DNA from: Rhizobium sp. NXC24
GTDB taxonomy: Bacteria; Pseudomonadota; Alphaproteobacteria; Rhizobiales; Rhizobiaceae
NCBI RefSeq assembly: GCF_002944315.1
Contig: NZ_CP024314.1
Span: 1,240,001 to 1,304,000 of the forward strand
Length of the DNA stretch: 64,000 nt
Direction: 5' to 3'
Part shown: positions 51,727 to 63,044 of the stretch, one piece after another
Numbering within the stretch: the first letter of the stretch is position 1
Layout: the number at the start of each line of letters is the position of its first letter
Position numbers and translations under genes: made by a program
Notes under the pieces: generated by a model
The model's input: the letters and a program-made list of their open reading frames with translations, nothing else
Told to the model about the DNA's origin: nothing
Database searches by the model: none

Positions 51727-51751
51727 CCTGATGCCTTGCTGCGGCATCAGG
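51727..51751. terminator. Bidirectional stem-loop between convergent genes
   Basis: Nine-base stem CCTGATGCC/GGCATCAGG with a seven-base loop, between the ATPase stop and the stop of the XRE regulator. Confidence 0.5.
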
Positions 51752-51761
51752 ACATGCACCA

Positions 51762-52178
51762 TCAGCTATAGGGACCGACCAGCGATTTAACCAGACTTAG
51801 GACCTTAAGCCGCGTCCTTGCATCCTTGATCTTGGCGAAGGCGCGGTTTAGCTCGATGCCCTCCCCTGAAGCCAGGAATCCCGCTAAGTCACTGCCGGAG
51901 GTAAAAATTTCTTCTCCAGCACTTTCCGACAGCTCAGAGACGCCCTCGAAGAAAAACGAAACCGGCACGTCGAGACAATCTGCGACGCTTTGCAGCCGGC
52001 TGGCACCGACCCGGTTTTTGCCTTTTTCATATTTCTGGACTTGCTGGAACGTCACATTCAGCCCTTCGGCGAGCGTCGTTTGACTCATGCCCAATATGCG
52101 GCGTCGCATCCGGATGCGTTTTCCGACCTCGACGTCAATCGGACTCGGATCCTTTTGGTTTGGCCCCTTATTATGCAC
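51762..52178 (-). CDS. XRE family regulator (PraR-like)
   Basis: 138 residues. A Cro/CI helix-turn-helix (RIRMRRRILGMSQTTLAEGLNVTFQQVQKYEKGKNRVGASRL) spans residues about 20-75, followed by an alphaproteobacterial C-terminal region (VSFFFEGVSELSE; ELNRAFAKIKDARTRLKVLSLVKSL). This architecture matches PraR-type regulators of rhizobia. An 18-base tandem repeat sits just upstream of the start. The target is unknown; convergence with the CUT2 operon does not prove regulation. Confidence 0.82.
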   Translation of the reverse strand: MHNKGPNQKDPSPIDVEVGKRIRMRRRILGMSQTTLAEGLNVTFQQVQKYEKGKNRVGASRLQSVADCLDVPVSFFFEGVSELSESAGEEIFTSGSDLAGFLASGEGIELNRAFAKIKDARTRLKVLSLVKSLVGPYS

Positions 52179-52190
52179 GTTTCTCTCTTT

Positions 52191-52226
52191 CTGGCAGACA
52201 GTGCCTCGCTGGCAGACAGTGCCTCG
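52191..52226. repeat. Tandem direct repeat, two 18-base copies
   Basis: CTGGCAGACAGTGCCTCG occurs twice back to back (52191-52208 and 52209-52226) immediately upstream of the XRE gene start. A recent duplication in its leader or promoter. Confidence 0.8.
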
Positions 52227-52675
52227 CGCTTAACGACCTAGCAATCTTCATGGGAAAATGACGGGTCGCACGAGCCGACCTGTTGAGTTCCCGCTTTACC
52301 GCCAACAATGTTGAAATAGTTGACTCCATCCCGGCGAAGCTTGCTCAATCGAAAGTCTGAATGGACAAAAAGACCGCCCATCGAACCTGGGGAGCCGATG
52401 GGCGGGGGGCTGCTCCGGAACCTACTCGCATCATGCTCGCAAGTCCCACCACCATGACTGCCGTGTCAAATCGCAAACTTCAATGCGTTAGCGTCATGCG
52501 GTGAACGTACGTTCTGTTTTCCTGCGTATTCGGGATAATAGTTGCGTTATGCGAATATACCGCGTCGGCCAACACGCCGTATGTCAGTCGATATCCACAG
52601 GCACAGCCGATCGACGACCGCAGCTTCGCCGCCATGGCTTCGATTGGTGTCAAAACGGTCTGCAGGCGAATGCGT
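52227..52675. other. Intergenic region between XRE and AraC genes
   Basis: No convincing gene. It contains a perfect palindrome GAACGTACGTTC (52503-52514). A minus-strand open frame (52480-52797) overlaps the AraC gene end, has no ribosome site and is not called. Confidence 0.45.
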
Positions 52676-53662
52676 TTACTTGCCCTCGCCTCGGCGCAGT
52701 TTCGCTGCGTTGGACGGCATTTCGCCGAAGGATTGCTGATAGAGCGCTGCGAAACGTCCCATATGGGAGAATCCCCAGCTCCGCGCGACTTCGGCAACCG
52801 AGAGAGAGGTGGCCGGATCCGTCAGCGCTTTGCGCACGCCTTCCAGGCGGATTATCCGCAGATAGTTTAAAGGCGTCGTGTCCTTGAACTGCTGAAAAGC
52901 TGCCTGCAAGGCCCGCACGCTTGTGCCGGCCGCCTCGGCGATATCGGCGATACTCATCGGAGACGAAACATTGGCATGCATATATTCGATCGCTCTCTTC
53001 AAGCGCTTTGGTATTGCAGGGGACGTCTGTTTTGCCAGCCGTGCGGAATAGTTATTCGGGACAGTTTCCAAAAGCGTGATCATCATCGCCTGCAACAGGC
53101 GCTCGACGAACGTCGACGAGGACTGATGCTCATCTTCGACATCCAGGCAGTTCCAGATAAGATTTCCGAGTGTGGTTATCCGCGATCCTTTTACGGTCGC
53201 CAAATCGACGGTGTTAGCGAAATCGATGTCGCCGTCGACCGGCGCATCAAGCAGTTCACTCAGTTGACGGATCATTGCGGATTTTTCGAACGCGATGCCG
53301 ATATGACTGCGGTCTTCGTGAAGGACCAGCTCGTCGAAACGCGACATATCACCCAAGAGGCCTGCCGCCGGCTCCGATACGAGCTGCTTTCGACCCGAGT
53401 CGATTGCCATCACGCCCGAGGATGGCAGGTAAAGAGCGTACGCGTCTGGTCCGCTGGGAAGGGTAACCCTCATCCCGGAATGGCACCTTCCATTCCAGAC
53501 ATTGAAGCGCCCAACGGCATAATGCCGGTCTTCCACCGAGATCAGCGAGCCTCGGTGAAGCGGCTCGACCGTCGCGGGCGATAAGGTCCTTGCATAATGT
53601 TCCGTCATTTCGTCGGCATCGGCATCAACGATCTTGAAGACGGAATGAGTGACGTACCTCAT
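52676..53662 (-). CDS. AraC family transcriptional regulator
   Basis: 328 residues from an ATG with GGGGGAAA upstream. The N-terminal part is an AraC-binding-like ligand domain; the C-terminal 100 residues carry two helix-turn-helix motifs (SPMSIADIAEAAGTSVRALQAAFQQF and LSVAEVARSWGFSHMGRFAALYQQSFGEMP). It is divergent from a CUT2 transporter operon 560 bases away and is a plausible regulator of it, though nothing in the sequence proves the link. Confidence 0.85.
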   Translation of the reverse strand: MRYVTHSVFKIVDADADEMTEHYARTLSPATVEPLHRGSLISVEDRHYAVGRFNVWNGRCHSGMRVTLPSGPDAYALYLPSSGVMAIDSGRKQLVSEPAAGLLGDMSRFDELVLHEDRSHIGIAFEKSAMIRQLSELLDAPVDGDIDFANTVDLATVKGSRITTLGNLIWNCLDVEDEHQSSSTFVERLLQAMMITLLETVPNNYSARLAKQTSPAIPKRLKRAIEYMHANVSSPMSIADIAEAAGTSVRALQAAFQQFKDTTPLNYLRIIRLEGVRKALTDPATSLSVAEVARSWGFSHMGRFAALYQQSFGEMPSNAAKLRRGEGK

Positions 53663-54224
53663 TATTTCCCCCAAATGAGCGATCCCGAGACGCTCTCTAG
53701 GGGCCACCCAAATCCCAAGAAAGCAGACGTAGATCGTATTATTACCTACTAATACTGAGCAAACCTCAACACGACTGCATCCCCTGCAGAAACACTATCC
53801 AAAACGCGCATTTTACTACCTAAAATAAACAATATGCTCGGCGATACCTGCGTCCAGTGGTTGCGCATGAAAACTCCACTTCCTGCGCGCATATTGCTGA
53901 TTCTATTGAGTTTAATGAACATCCCTTAAGCGCTCTGAATCCTGCTGCTGAAGCGTCGCTCCCTTTCGTTGCATGAATATTCAGATAATGAAAGCTAGAA
54001 AGAAGTTAAATAATGTAAATGTCATGCGGCTTCGCAAATGTATTTTAAGTATTAAATAATGCCGCTTGTATCTGCGCTCCACTTAGCCGAGCATGACTTA
54101 GCTATCCTGAATATGGCAGCTCGGCGCCATCCACAGCCCGAATCCGCGATGACGACGACGAGGCTCTTGACGGAATGTTATCGATAACATAGCCTCTTCT
54201 CACCTGAACTTTGGGAGGAGCAGG
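53663..54224. other. Long AT-rich intergenic region before a CUT2 operon
   Basis: No gene seen. The stretch from about 53,750 to 54,080 is AT-rich compared with its surroundings. The right end carries a perfect 16-base palindrome and the ribosome site GGGAGGAG for the ATPase gene. Confidence 0.5.
54175..54190. promoter_or_regulatory. Candidate LacI-type operator
   Basis: ATGTTATCGATAACAT is a perfect 16-base palindrome with a central CG, the hallmark of LacI/GalR operators, 35 bases before the transporter ATPase start. A TTGACG (54167-54172) beside it may be a -35 element. Confidence 0.6.
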
Positions 54225-55721
54225 ATGGACGACGGAAAGCTGCTCGAATTTTGCGACATCACTAAAGAATTTGGTGGAACGCGCGCATTGTCGAATGTCT
54301 CGCTGGATCTGAAACCGGGAGAAATTCTGGCTCTTCTTGGTGAGAACGGCGCGGGAAAGTCGACCCTCATCAAGACGCTGGCGGGCATCTACAGACCGGA
54401 TGGCGGACAAATTCTGTTTCGCGGCAAACCATATCATCACCGCCCGCCGCGGCCAAACCAGCGCCAGCCGATCGCCTTCATTCATCAAGATCTGGGGCTG
54501 ATCGAATGGATGACGGTTGGCGAAAATGTTGGTCTCGCACAGGGCTATTCGCTGCGCGGCCGGCTGATCGACTGGCGCGCGACCGACCGCCGTACGGCGG
54601 AGGCTCTGAAGCTTGTGGGCTGCGATTTCGATCCGTCGACACGGATTCAAGAACTGACCCGAACCGAAAAGTCGCTTGTCGCGATAGCGCGTGCTCTCGC
54701 CGTCGAGGCAGACGTTCTCGTTCTCGACGAGCCGACGGCAAGCCTGCCCGCCGATGAAGTCGAAAAGCTGTTTGCCGCCATCCGCCCGCTCAAGGAACGT
54801 GGTGTTGCGATGATCTATGTCTCGCATCGGCTGGATGAGATCTTCAGGATCGCCGATCGCGTTGCGGTGCTCCGCGATGGCCAACTGGTCGGGCAAAAAC
54901 CAGTTTCCGACACGTCGCCGGACGAGCTGATCCGAATGATCGTCGGACGCAAGGCCGACCAGCTCTTCGTCAAGGCCGAACGGACCGCAGGGCCTGCCAT
55001 TGTTTCGGTCAGGGATCTTGCTTGCCGCGGAGCGGGACCGGTGTCCTTCGACATTCGCCAAGGAGAGCTTCTCGGCCTCGTCGGACTGAGAGGCGCGGGC
55101 CAGGAATTGATCGGGCGCGCGCTCTTTGGTTGCGAGCCCGCCAGCGGAGCGGTCCTTTTGAACGGTGCCCGACCCGATCTTTCCAGCCCCGTCTCAGCCA
55201 TGGCTTCCGGTATCGGCTTGATTGCCAGGGACCGAACCGAAGAATCTGTCGCCATGTCCCTCAGCCTAAGGGAAAACACCTTTCTCAATCCCGGTGCATC
55301 CGGACGAGGCATGATGTCCTTCCTGCCGCCGCAGCGCGAGGCCGAAATGGCCTATTCACTCGGCAGCCGCGTCGGCCTCAGACCCAATGATCAGAACCTG
55401 GCGATCGAAGCCTTGTCCGGCGGAAACCAGCAGAAGGTGGTCGTGGGCCGGTGGCTCGCGACAGGCCGGAAGTTGTTGATCGCAGAAGACCCGACAGCCG
55501 GCGTGGATGTCGGCGCCAAAGCGGACATCTACAAGCTGATCGCCGAGGCCGCCGAGGAAGGGCTGGCTGTGCTCGTCGTCTCCACGGACTTCGAAGAAAT
55601 TGCTCATATCTGCCATCGCGCCCTGGTGTTTTCTCGCGGTCAAATCGTGCGGGAACTGAGCGGCGCCGATTTAACAACACCGGCGGTCATCGCCGCAGCA
55701 TCCGCATCCGAAGCGGCCTGA
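54225..55721 (+). CDS. Sugar ABC transporter ATP-binding protein (CUT2, two-domain)
   Basis: 498 residues, RbsA-like with two ATPase domains. The first has Walker A GENGAGKST near residue 39 and Walker B LVLDEPTA, but its signature region reads QELTRTEKSLVAIARAL rather than LSGGQ. The second has the signature ALSGGNQQKVVVGRWL and AEDPTAGVD, but a degenerate Walker A (GLRGAGQEL), as usual in this class. GGGAGGAG precedes the ATG. It is first in the operon, ahead of permease and binding protein, the reverse of the other CUT2 operon. Confidence 0.87.
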   Translation: MDDGKLLEFCDITKEFGGTRALSNVSLDLKPGEILALLGENGAGKSTLIKTLAGIYRPDGGQILFRGKPYHHRPPRPNQRQPIAFIHQDLGLIEWMTVGENVGLAQGYSLRGRLIDWRATDRRTAEALKLVGCDFDPSTRIQELTRTEKSLVAIARALAVEADVLVLDEPTASLPADEVEKLFAAIRPLKERGVAMIYVSHRLDEIFRIADRVAVLRDGQLVGQKPVSDTSPDELIRMIVGRKADQLFVKAERTAGPAIVSVRDLACRGAGPVSFDIRQGELLGLVGLRGAGQELIGRALFGCEPASGAVLLNGARPDLSSPVSAMASGIGLIARDRTEESVAMSLSLRENTFLNPGASGRGMMSFLPPQREAEMAYSLGSRVGLRPNDQNLAIEALSGGNQQKVVVGRWLATGRKLLIAEDPTAGVDVGAKADIYKLIAEAAEEGLAVLVVSTDFEEIAHICHRALVFSRGQIVRELSGADLTTPAVIAAASASEAA

Positions 55722-55737
55722 TCCAGGGAGGAACCTC

Positions 55738-56808
55738 ATGCAATCGATCGAATCCAATGCGCTCGAACCGACCAGCGCCGAGCTGGCGGGAATGAGCTTT
55801 GGCCAGAAAATCCAGCGCCTACTGCCGGTCTATGGCCTCGTTATTCTCACCGCCTTTTTGATCCTGCTGTTTTCCATTCTGCTACCGCAGACCTTTCCGA
55901 CGCTGCTCAATCTGCGTTCGATCATCTCTGACAAGACGATCATCGCCATTCTATCGCTTGCCGCAATGATCCCGATGGCGGCAGGTCGCATCGACCTGAC
56001 GATCGGTTACGGCATCGTGCTCTGGCACGTTCTGGCGATCAGCTTGCAGACGATGTTCGGCCTGCCCTGGCCGGTGGCTGTGCTCATCGTCATCCTGCTC
56101 GGCGCGCTGACCGGCTTTCTGAACGGGCTGCTGGTGGAAATCGCCAAGATCGACAGCTTCATCGCGACGCTCGGCACGGGCACCGTGCTTTATGCCATTG
56201 CTCTTTGGCATACCGGCGGGCGACAGGTGGTCGGCATGCTTCCTCAGGGCTTTTATGCGCTCAACGGCACGATGGTCTTCGGGCTGCCGATCACAGGGAT
56301 CTATGTGCTTGGCCTCGCGTTCGTCATGTGGATCGTGCTCGAATATCTGCCGATCGGCCGTTACATCTATGCCATCGGCGCCAATCCGAAGGCGGCCGCA
56401 TTGAACGGCATCCCCGTCCGTCGCTTCGTCATCGGCGCCTTCGTGACGTCAGGCACCCTCGCCGCTATCGCTGGCGTATTGCTCGCCTCCAAGCTGCGTA
56501 TCGGCCAGGCCAGCGTCGGGCTGGAATATCTTCTGCCGGCACTCGTCGGAGCCTTCCTGGGTTCCACGACCATCAAGCCCGGTCGCGTCAACGTGTGGGG
56601 CACCATGATTGGCGTCATCATCCTGGCGGTCGGCATCGCAGGCATCCAGCAGTTCGGGGGCTCGTTCTACGTGGAGCCGCTTTTCAACGGTGTGACCCTG
56701 CTCGTCGCCATCGGCATCGCTGGTTATGCGCAGCGCCGGCGGAGCCATGCCGGACGGATGGCTCCGGTACAAAAGCCGCAGCTATCGGCTAAGGCGACCG
56801 ACAAGTGA
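55738..56808 (+). CDS. Sugar ABC transporter permease (CUT2)
   Basis: 356 residues, RbsC-type, with about nine membrane segments. IAILSLAAMIPMAAGRIDLTIG near residue 62 replaces the more usual GGIDLS motif with GRIDLT. Thereafter GFLNGLLVEIAKIDSFIATLGTG and GALLGS-like ALVGAFLGSTTIKPGRVNVWG follow the family pattern. GGGAGGAA precedes the ATG, 16 bases after the ATPase gene. Confidence 0.87.
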   Translation: MQSIESNALEPTSAELAGMSFGQKIQRLLPVYGLVILTAFLILLFSILLPQTFPTLLNLRSIISDKTIIAILSLAAMIPMAAGRIDLTIGYGIVLWHVLAISLQTMFGLPWPVAVLIVILLGALTGFLNGLLVEIAKIDSFIATLGTGTVLYAIALWHTGGRQVVGMLPQGFYALNGTMVFGLPITGIYVLGLAFVMWIVLEYLPIGRYIYAIGANPKAAALNGIPVRRFVIGAFVTSGTLAAIAGVLLASKLRIGQASVGLEYLLPALVGAFLGSTTIKPGRVNVWGTMIGVIILAVGIAGIQQFGGSFYVEPLFNGVTLLVAIGIAGYAQRRRSHAGRMAPVQKPQLSAKATDK

Positions 56809-56847
56809 AGATCATTTTGGTTTAATTTTCAAAGGGAGGAGAATGAA

Positions 56848-57942
56848 ATGAAACGCAGATTTTTCCTGCAGGCGACCACAGGCTTGTTGATGTTGTGCGC
56901 AAGCCACGCCTATGCCGATCCGATGGCGGATGCAAAAGCCGTCGTCGACAAATATGCGACGCCGGTCACCAAATGGGACGGCCCGACCACCGGTCCGAAG
57001 GCACAGGCCGGCAAGACCATCGTCGTATTGGCGGGCGACCTGAAGAATGGCGGCATTCTCGGCGTCAGCAACGGTGTCGAGGAAGCAGCAAAGGCGATCG
57101 GCTGGCAGGTAAAGGTTCTCGATGGCGCGGGCTCGATCGGCGGACGTACGGCTGCCTTCGGTCAGGCCATTGCACTGCAGCCTGCCGGCATCATCATCGA
57201 TGGCTTCGATGCCGTCGAGCAGGCCCCGGCTCTGGAACAAGCAAAGGCCGCCAAGATCCCGTTGGTCGCCTGGCATGCCGGCCCGGTCATCGGCCCCGAT
57301 GACAAGAACGGCCTCTTTGCCAATGTCAGCACCGATGCGATGGAAGTCTCGAAAGCAGCTGCCGACTGGGCCTTTGTCGATGCCAAGGGCAAGCCAGGCG
57401 TGATCATCTTCACGGACTCCACCTATGCGATCGCCATCGCCAAGGCGGACAGGATGAAACAGGAGATCGAACGGCTCGGCGGCAAAGTGCTCGAATATGT
57501 CGATACCCCGATTGCCGAGACTTCGCAGCGGATGCCCCAGCTAACCACCTCGCTCCTGCAGAAGTATGGCGATAGCTGGACCCATTCGCTTGCGATCAAC
57601 GACCTTTATTTCGACTTCATGGGCCCGTCGCTCGCTTCTGCCGGTAAGAGCGGCACCGATGCGCCGATCAATGTCGCCGCCGGCGACGGCTCGCAATCGG
57701 CCTATGAACGCATCCGCGCCGGTCAATTCCAGAAGGTCACGGTGGCCGAACCGCTCAATCTCCAGGGCTGGCAACTGGTCGACGAACTCAATCGTGCTTT
57801 CGCCGGTGAAAAATGGTCCGGTTACCTCTCGCCGCTGCATGTGGTGACGGCAGACAATATCCAGTCCGATGGTGGCCCGAAGAACACGTTTGATCCGGAT
57901 AACGGCTACAAGGATCAATACAAGAAGATCTGGGGCAAATAA
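56848..57942 (+). CDS. Sugar ABC transporter substrate-binding protein (CUT2)
   Basis: 364 residues. A Sec signal (MKRRFFLQATTGLLMLCASH, cleavage after AYA likely) is followed by a longer than usual N-terminal extension (DPMADAKAVVDKYATPVTKW) before the binding fold starts at KTIVVLAGDLKNGGILGVSNGV. Similar extensions occur in binding proteins for larger or modified sugars. GGGAGGAGA precedes the ATG. Last gene of the operon; a GC hairpin follows. Confidence 0.86.
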   Translation: MKRRFFLQATTGLLMLCASHAYADPMADAKAVVDKYATPVTKWDGPTTGPKAQAGKTIVVLAGDLKNGGILGVSNGVEEAAKAIGWQVKVLDGAGSIGGRTAAFGQAIALQPAGIIIDGFDAVEQAPALEQAKAAKIPLVAWHAGPVIGPDDKNGLFANVSTDAMEVSKAAADWAFVDAKGKPGVIIFTDSTYAIAIAKADRMKQEIERLGGKVLEYVDTPIAETSQRMPQLTTSLLQKYGDSWTHSLAINDLYFDFMGPSLASAGKSGTDAPINVAAGDGSQSAYERIRAGQFQKVTVAEPLNLQGWQLVDELNRAFAGEKWSGYLSPLHVVTADNIQSDGGPKNTFDPDNGYKDQYKKIWGK

Positions 57943-57963
57943 TTTAATTCCCTATCAAGCACC

Positions 57964-57985
57964 GCGCGGCCTCAAAGGGCCGCGC
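57964..57985. terminator. Stem-loop between convergent operons
   Basis: Eight-base stem GCGCGGCC/GGCCGCGC with a six-base loop between the binding protein gene and the E2 gene. No T-run. Confidence 0.5.
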
Positions 57986-58067
57986 TCAGCCTGCTGAAAA
58001 GGCCCGGGCGTCGACGGCAGAACCAACGGCTCTGCATACGACAAGAGTTTCGAACCATTTGATGATC

Positions 58068-59294
58068 TCAGCCTTCGATGAAAATGAGCGCCGGTGTTTC
58101 GAGCAGTGTGCGGACGCGCTGCACAAAGGTCGCCGCATCAAAGCCGTCGATGATGCGATGATCGAAGCTGGATGAGAGATTCATCATCTTGCGCGGCACG
58201 AACTGCGTGCCGTCCCAGACCGGCCGTGTGGCGATCTTGTTGACGCCGATAATCGCCACCTCCGGATGATTGATAATAGGCGTGGAGACGATCCCGCCGA
58301 GCGCACCGAGCGAGCTGATGGTGATCGTCGAGCCGGAAAGCTCTTCACGCGTCGCAGTGCCGGATCGCGCCGCCTCTGCCAGCCGGTTCATCTCAGTAGC
58401 GCAATCCCAGATACCGCGTGCTTCCGCATGCCGCACGACAGGCACGGTCAAACCAACCGGCGTCTGTGTTGCGATACCCATATGGACCGCGCCATAGCGC
58501 GTGACGATGCCGGCTTCGTCGTCAAAAGTGGCATTGACATTGGGCTGCTGGGAAATGGCCTTCACCACCGCCTGTACCAGGAAAGGCAGAACCGTGAGTT
58601 TCGGATGATCCGCCTTGCGGTCAGCGTTCATGATGGCACGCAACTCCTCGAGCGAGGTCATGTCCACCTCCTCCACATAGGTAATGTGAGGAATACGCGA
58701 GGCGGAAAGTGCCATTTTCTCGGCGATCCGGCGGCGCAGTCCGGTCAACTTGATCTCTTCGGTCGCAGTCTTCTGGGTAAGGCCGTCCATTGACATCGTG
58801 GGAGCGGCTCCGTGGTTCAAAAGTTGCTCGATATCCTCTCGCAGGATACGGCCCGCTGGTCCGGTCCCCTGCACTTGTGCGAGGTCGATGCCGCTTTCCT
58901 TGGCGAAGAGCCGCACCGGGGGTGCGGCAAGCGGCTTTTCGGTCCGCGGCGTCACAGGATCCGACACTGCTGGAGCAAGCTTCGGAAATTTCGCCGTCGA
59001 CACTTCGGCAGTCGTCTGTGCGATCTCTGCGGACCGAGCCCCGCCGGCATCTCCGGTCGTTTCGATCCGCACCAGCGGAGCCCTCACCGCGATACGCTCT
59101 CCGACCTCACCGGCAAGCCAGGTGACGATGCCGTTGACAGGAGACGGGATTTCTACGGTGGCCTTGTCCGTCATGACGGCTGCAATCACCATGTCCTCGC
59201 GAACAGGATCTCCTGGCTTCACGAACCACTCGACCAGCTCGGCCTCGGCGACTCCCTCCCCCACATCAGGCATCTCGATGACAAATTCGCCCAT
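58068..59294 (-). CDS. bkdB: Branched-chain 2-oxoacid dehydrogenase E2 (dihydrolipoyl acyltransferase)
   Basis: 408 residues. The lipoyl domain (residues 1-80) has the lipoylated Lys in MTDKATVEI; the peripheral subunit-binding domain (VRLFAKESGIDLAQVQGTGPAGRILREDI) lies near residues 125-160; the catalytic domain fills the rest and contains SSFDHRIIDGFDAA with the active-site His and Asp near its end. It transfers the branched acyl group to CoA. Last gene of the operon. The E3 lipoamide dehydrogenase, often the next gene in bacteria, is not here. Confidence 0.9.
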   Translation of the reverse strand: MGEFVIEMPDVGEGVAEAELVEWFVKPGDPVREDMVIAAVMTDKATVEIPSPVNGIVTWLAGEVGERIAVRAPLVRIETTGDAGGARSAEIAQTTAEVSTAKFPKLAPAVSDPVTPRTEKPLAAPPVRLFAKESGIDLAQVQGTGPAGRILREDIEQLLNHGAAPTMSMDGLTQKTATEEIKLTGLRRRIAEKMALSASRIPHITYVEEVDMTSLEELRAIMNADRKADHPKLTVLPFLVQAVVKAISQQPNVNATFDDEAGIVTRYGAVHMGIATQTPVGLTVPVVRHAEARGIWDCATEMNRLAEAARSGTATREELSGSTITISSLGALGGIVSTPIINHPEVAIIGVNKIATRPVWDGTQFVPRKMMNLSSSFDHRIIDGFDAATFVQRVRTLLETPALIFIEG

Positions 59295-59297
59295 GGC

Positions 59298-60311
59298 TCA
59301 GGCTCCCATGACTTCGGTAAGCGCCCGCCCGAGACGGGCAGGGCTTGGGAAATAATCCCACTCCTGCGCATGCGGATAGGGCGTGTCCCAACCGGCAACG
59401 CGCACGATTGGCGCCTCTAGATGGTAAAAACAGTTTTCCTGCACCAGCGCGACGACCTCGGCGCCAAAGCCCGAAGTCAGCGTTGCCTCATGCACGACGA
59501 CACATCGCCCTGTCTTCCGGACCGAATTGATGATCGTATCCAAATCGAGGGGCAGCAGACTTCTGAGATCGATCACTTCGGCATCGATGCCGGCATCCTC
59601 GGCCGCGGCTAGCGCCACATGCACCATCGTACCATAGGCAATCACAGTCACCGCCGAGCCTGCGCGCCGGATCTCAGCCTTGCCGATAGGTATCGTATAG
59701 TGGCCGTCAGGCACCTCTCCGAGATCATGTTTAGACCAAGGCGTCACAGGCCGCTCGTGATGGCCGTCAAAGGGGCCGTTATAGAGCCGCTTCGGCTCCA
59801 GGAACATTACCGGATCCGGATCTTCGATCGCAGCAATCAGCAGGCCTTTGGCGTCATAGGGATTGGATGGCACGATCACCTTTAGCCCGGAGACATGGGT
59901 GAAGAGCGCCTCCGGGCTCTGACTGTGCGTCTGGCCGCCAAAGATGCCGCCGCCTGTCGGCATGCGCACGACGATCGGACAGGTAAAATCGCCGTTGGAA
60001 CGGTAGCGGATACGAGCCGCCTCCTGGGTTAGCTGGTCATAGGCCGGATACATGTAATCGGCGAACTGGATCTCGACACAGGGCTTCAGGCCATAGGCGG
60101 CCATACCGATCGCCGTGCCGACGATGCCCGATTCGCTTATCGGCGTGTCGAAGCAGCGCGTCTTGCCATATTTTGCCTGAAGCCCCTGCGTGCATCGGAA
60201 AACGCCACCGAAATAGCCTACATCCTCGCCGAAAACGACGACAGTGTCGTCCTCCGCCATCGAAACGTCCATGGCGCTACGCACCGCCTCGATCATCGTC
60301 ATCCTGGCCAT
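59298..60311 (-). CDS. bkdA2: Branched-chain 2-oxoacid dehydrogenase E1 beta subunit
   Basis: 337 residues of the transketolase-like beta subunit. MTMIEAVRSAMDVSMAEDDTVVVFGEDVGYFGGVFR opens it; RYRSNGDFTCPIVVRMPTGGG and GQTHSQSPEALFTHVSGLKVI are typical of BCKDH beta. It forms the alpha2-beta2 E1 with the neighbouring alpha subunit and provides the Glu that activates thiamine diphosphate. It sits two bases after the alpha gene and three before E2. Confidence 0.9.
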   Translation of the reverse strand: MARMTMIEAVRSAMDVSMAEDDTVVVFGEDVGYFGGVFRCTQGLQAKYGKTRCFDTPISESGIVGTAIGMAAYGLKPCVEIQFADYMYPAYDQLTQEAARIRYRSNGDFTCPIVVRMPTGGGIFGGQTHSQSPEALFTHVSGLKVIVPSNPYDAKGLLIAAIEDPDPVMFLEPKRLYNGPFDGHHERPVTPWSKHDLGEVPDGHYTIPIGKAEIRRAGSAVTVIAYGTMVHVALAAAEDAGIDAEVIDLRSLLPLDLDTIINSVRKTGRCVVVHEATLTSGFGAEVVALVQENCFYHLEAPIVRVAGWDTPYPHAQEWDYFPSPARLGRALTEVMGA

Positions 60312-60313
60312 TC

Positions 60314-62739
<2,426 letters not shown>

Positions 62740-63044
62740 CTGTTCCTTCCCTTTCCGCTCGCGCTGCTTGGTTGCGACAGCGGTCGCCTGTTGTAGCCGC
62801 CACGGGTCTTATCAAGGAGATAGGGCGCTTTCGTCGTGCTTTCCATGCCCCCGCAACGACAACCGAGGCGAACATTTCGTTGACCTTGGTGGCTCACGTG
62901 GATTGCCAAGAGTTCCGGAATCTTCCGGCGGGAGGGAGCAGTTCTTCCCCAAACGGATTGGGACCGCAATCGATTGCGTGCAATTCAACGGTTCCGCAAT
63001 ACCTTCAGGCGTTGCTCTTTTTCGGCGAGCCTATCAGCAAGAAT
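62740..63044. other. Intergenic region between the bkd operon and a LacI gene
   Basis: No gene seen. It should hold the bkd promoter. A perfect 14-base palindrome is listed separately, and a short inverted repeat CCGGAA-TC-TTCCGG lies at 62915-62928. Confidence 0.5.
62965..62978. promoter_or_regulatory. Candidate LacI-type operator
   Basis: CGCAATCGATTGCG is a perfect palindrome with a central CG, between the bkd operon start and the end of the LacI-family gene. Confidence 0.5.

Noticed and set aside
52480..52797. 105-codon minus-strand frame at the end of the AraC gene
   Set aside because: It overlaps the AraC helix-turn-helix coding region out of frame and has no ribosome site.
54102..55061. 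Long minus-strand open frame opposite the two-domain sugar ABC ATPase
   Set aside because: It is antisense to an ATPase gene with complete motifs and a strong ribosome site; its translation shows no family pattern.
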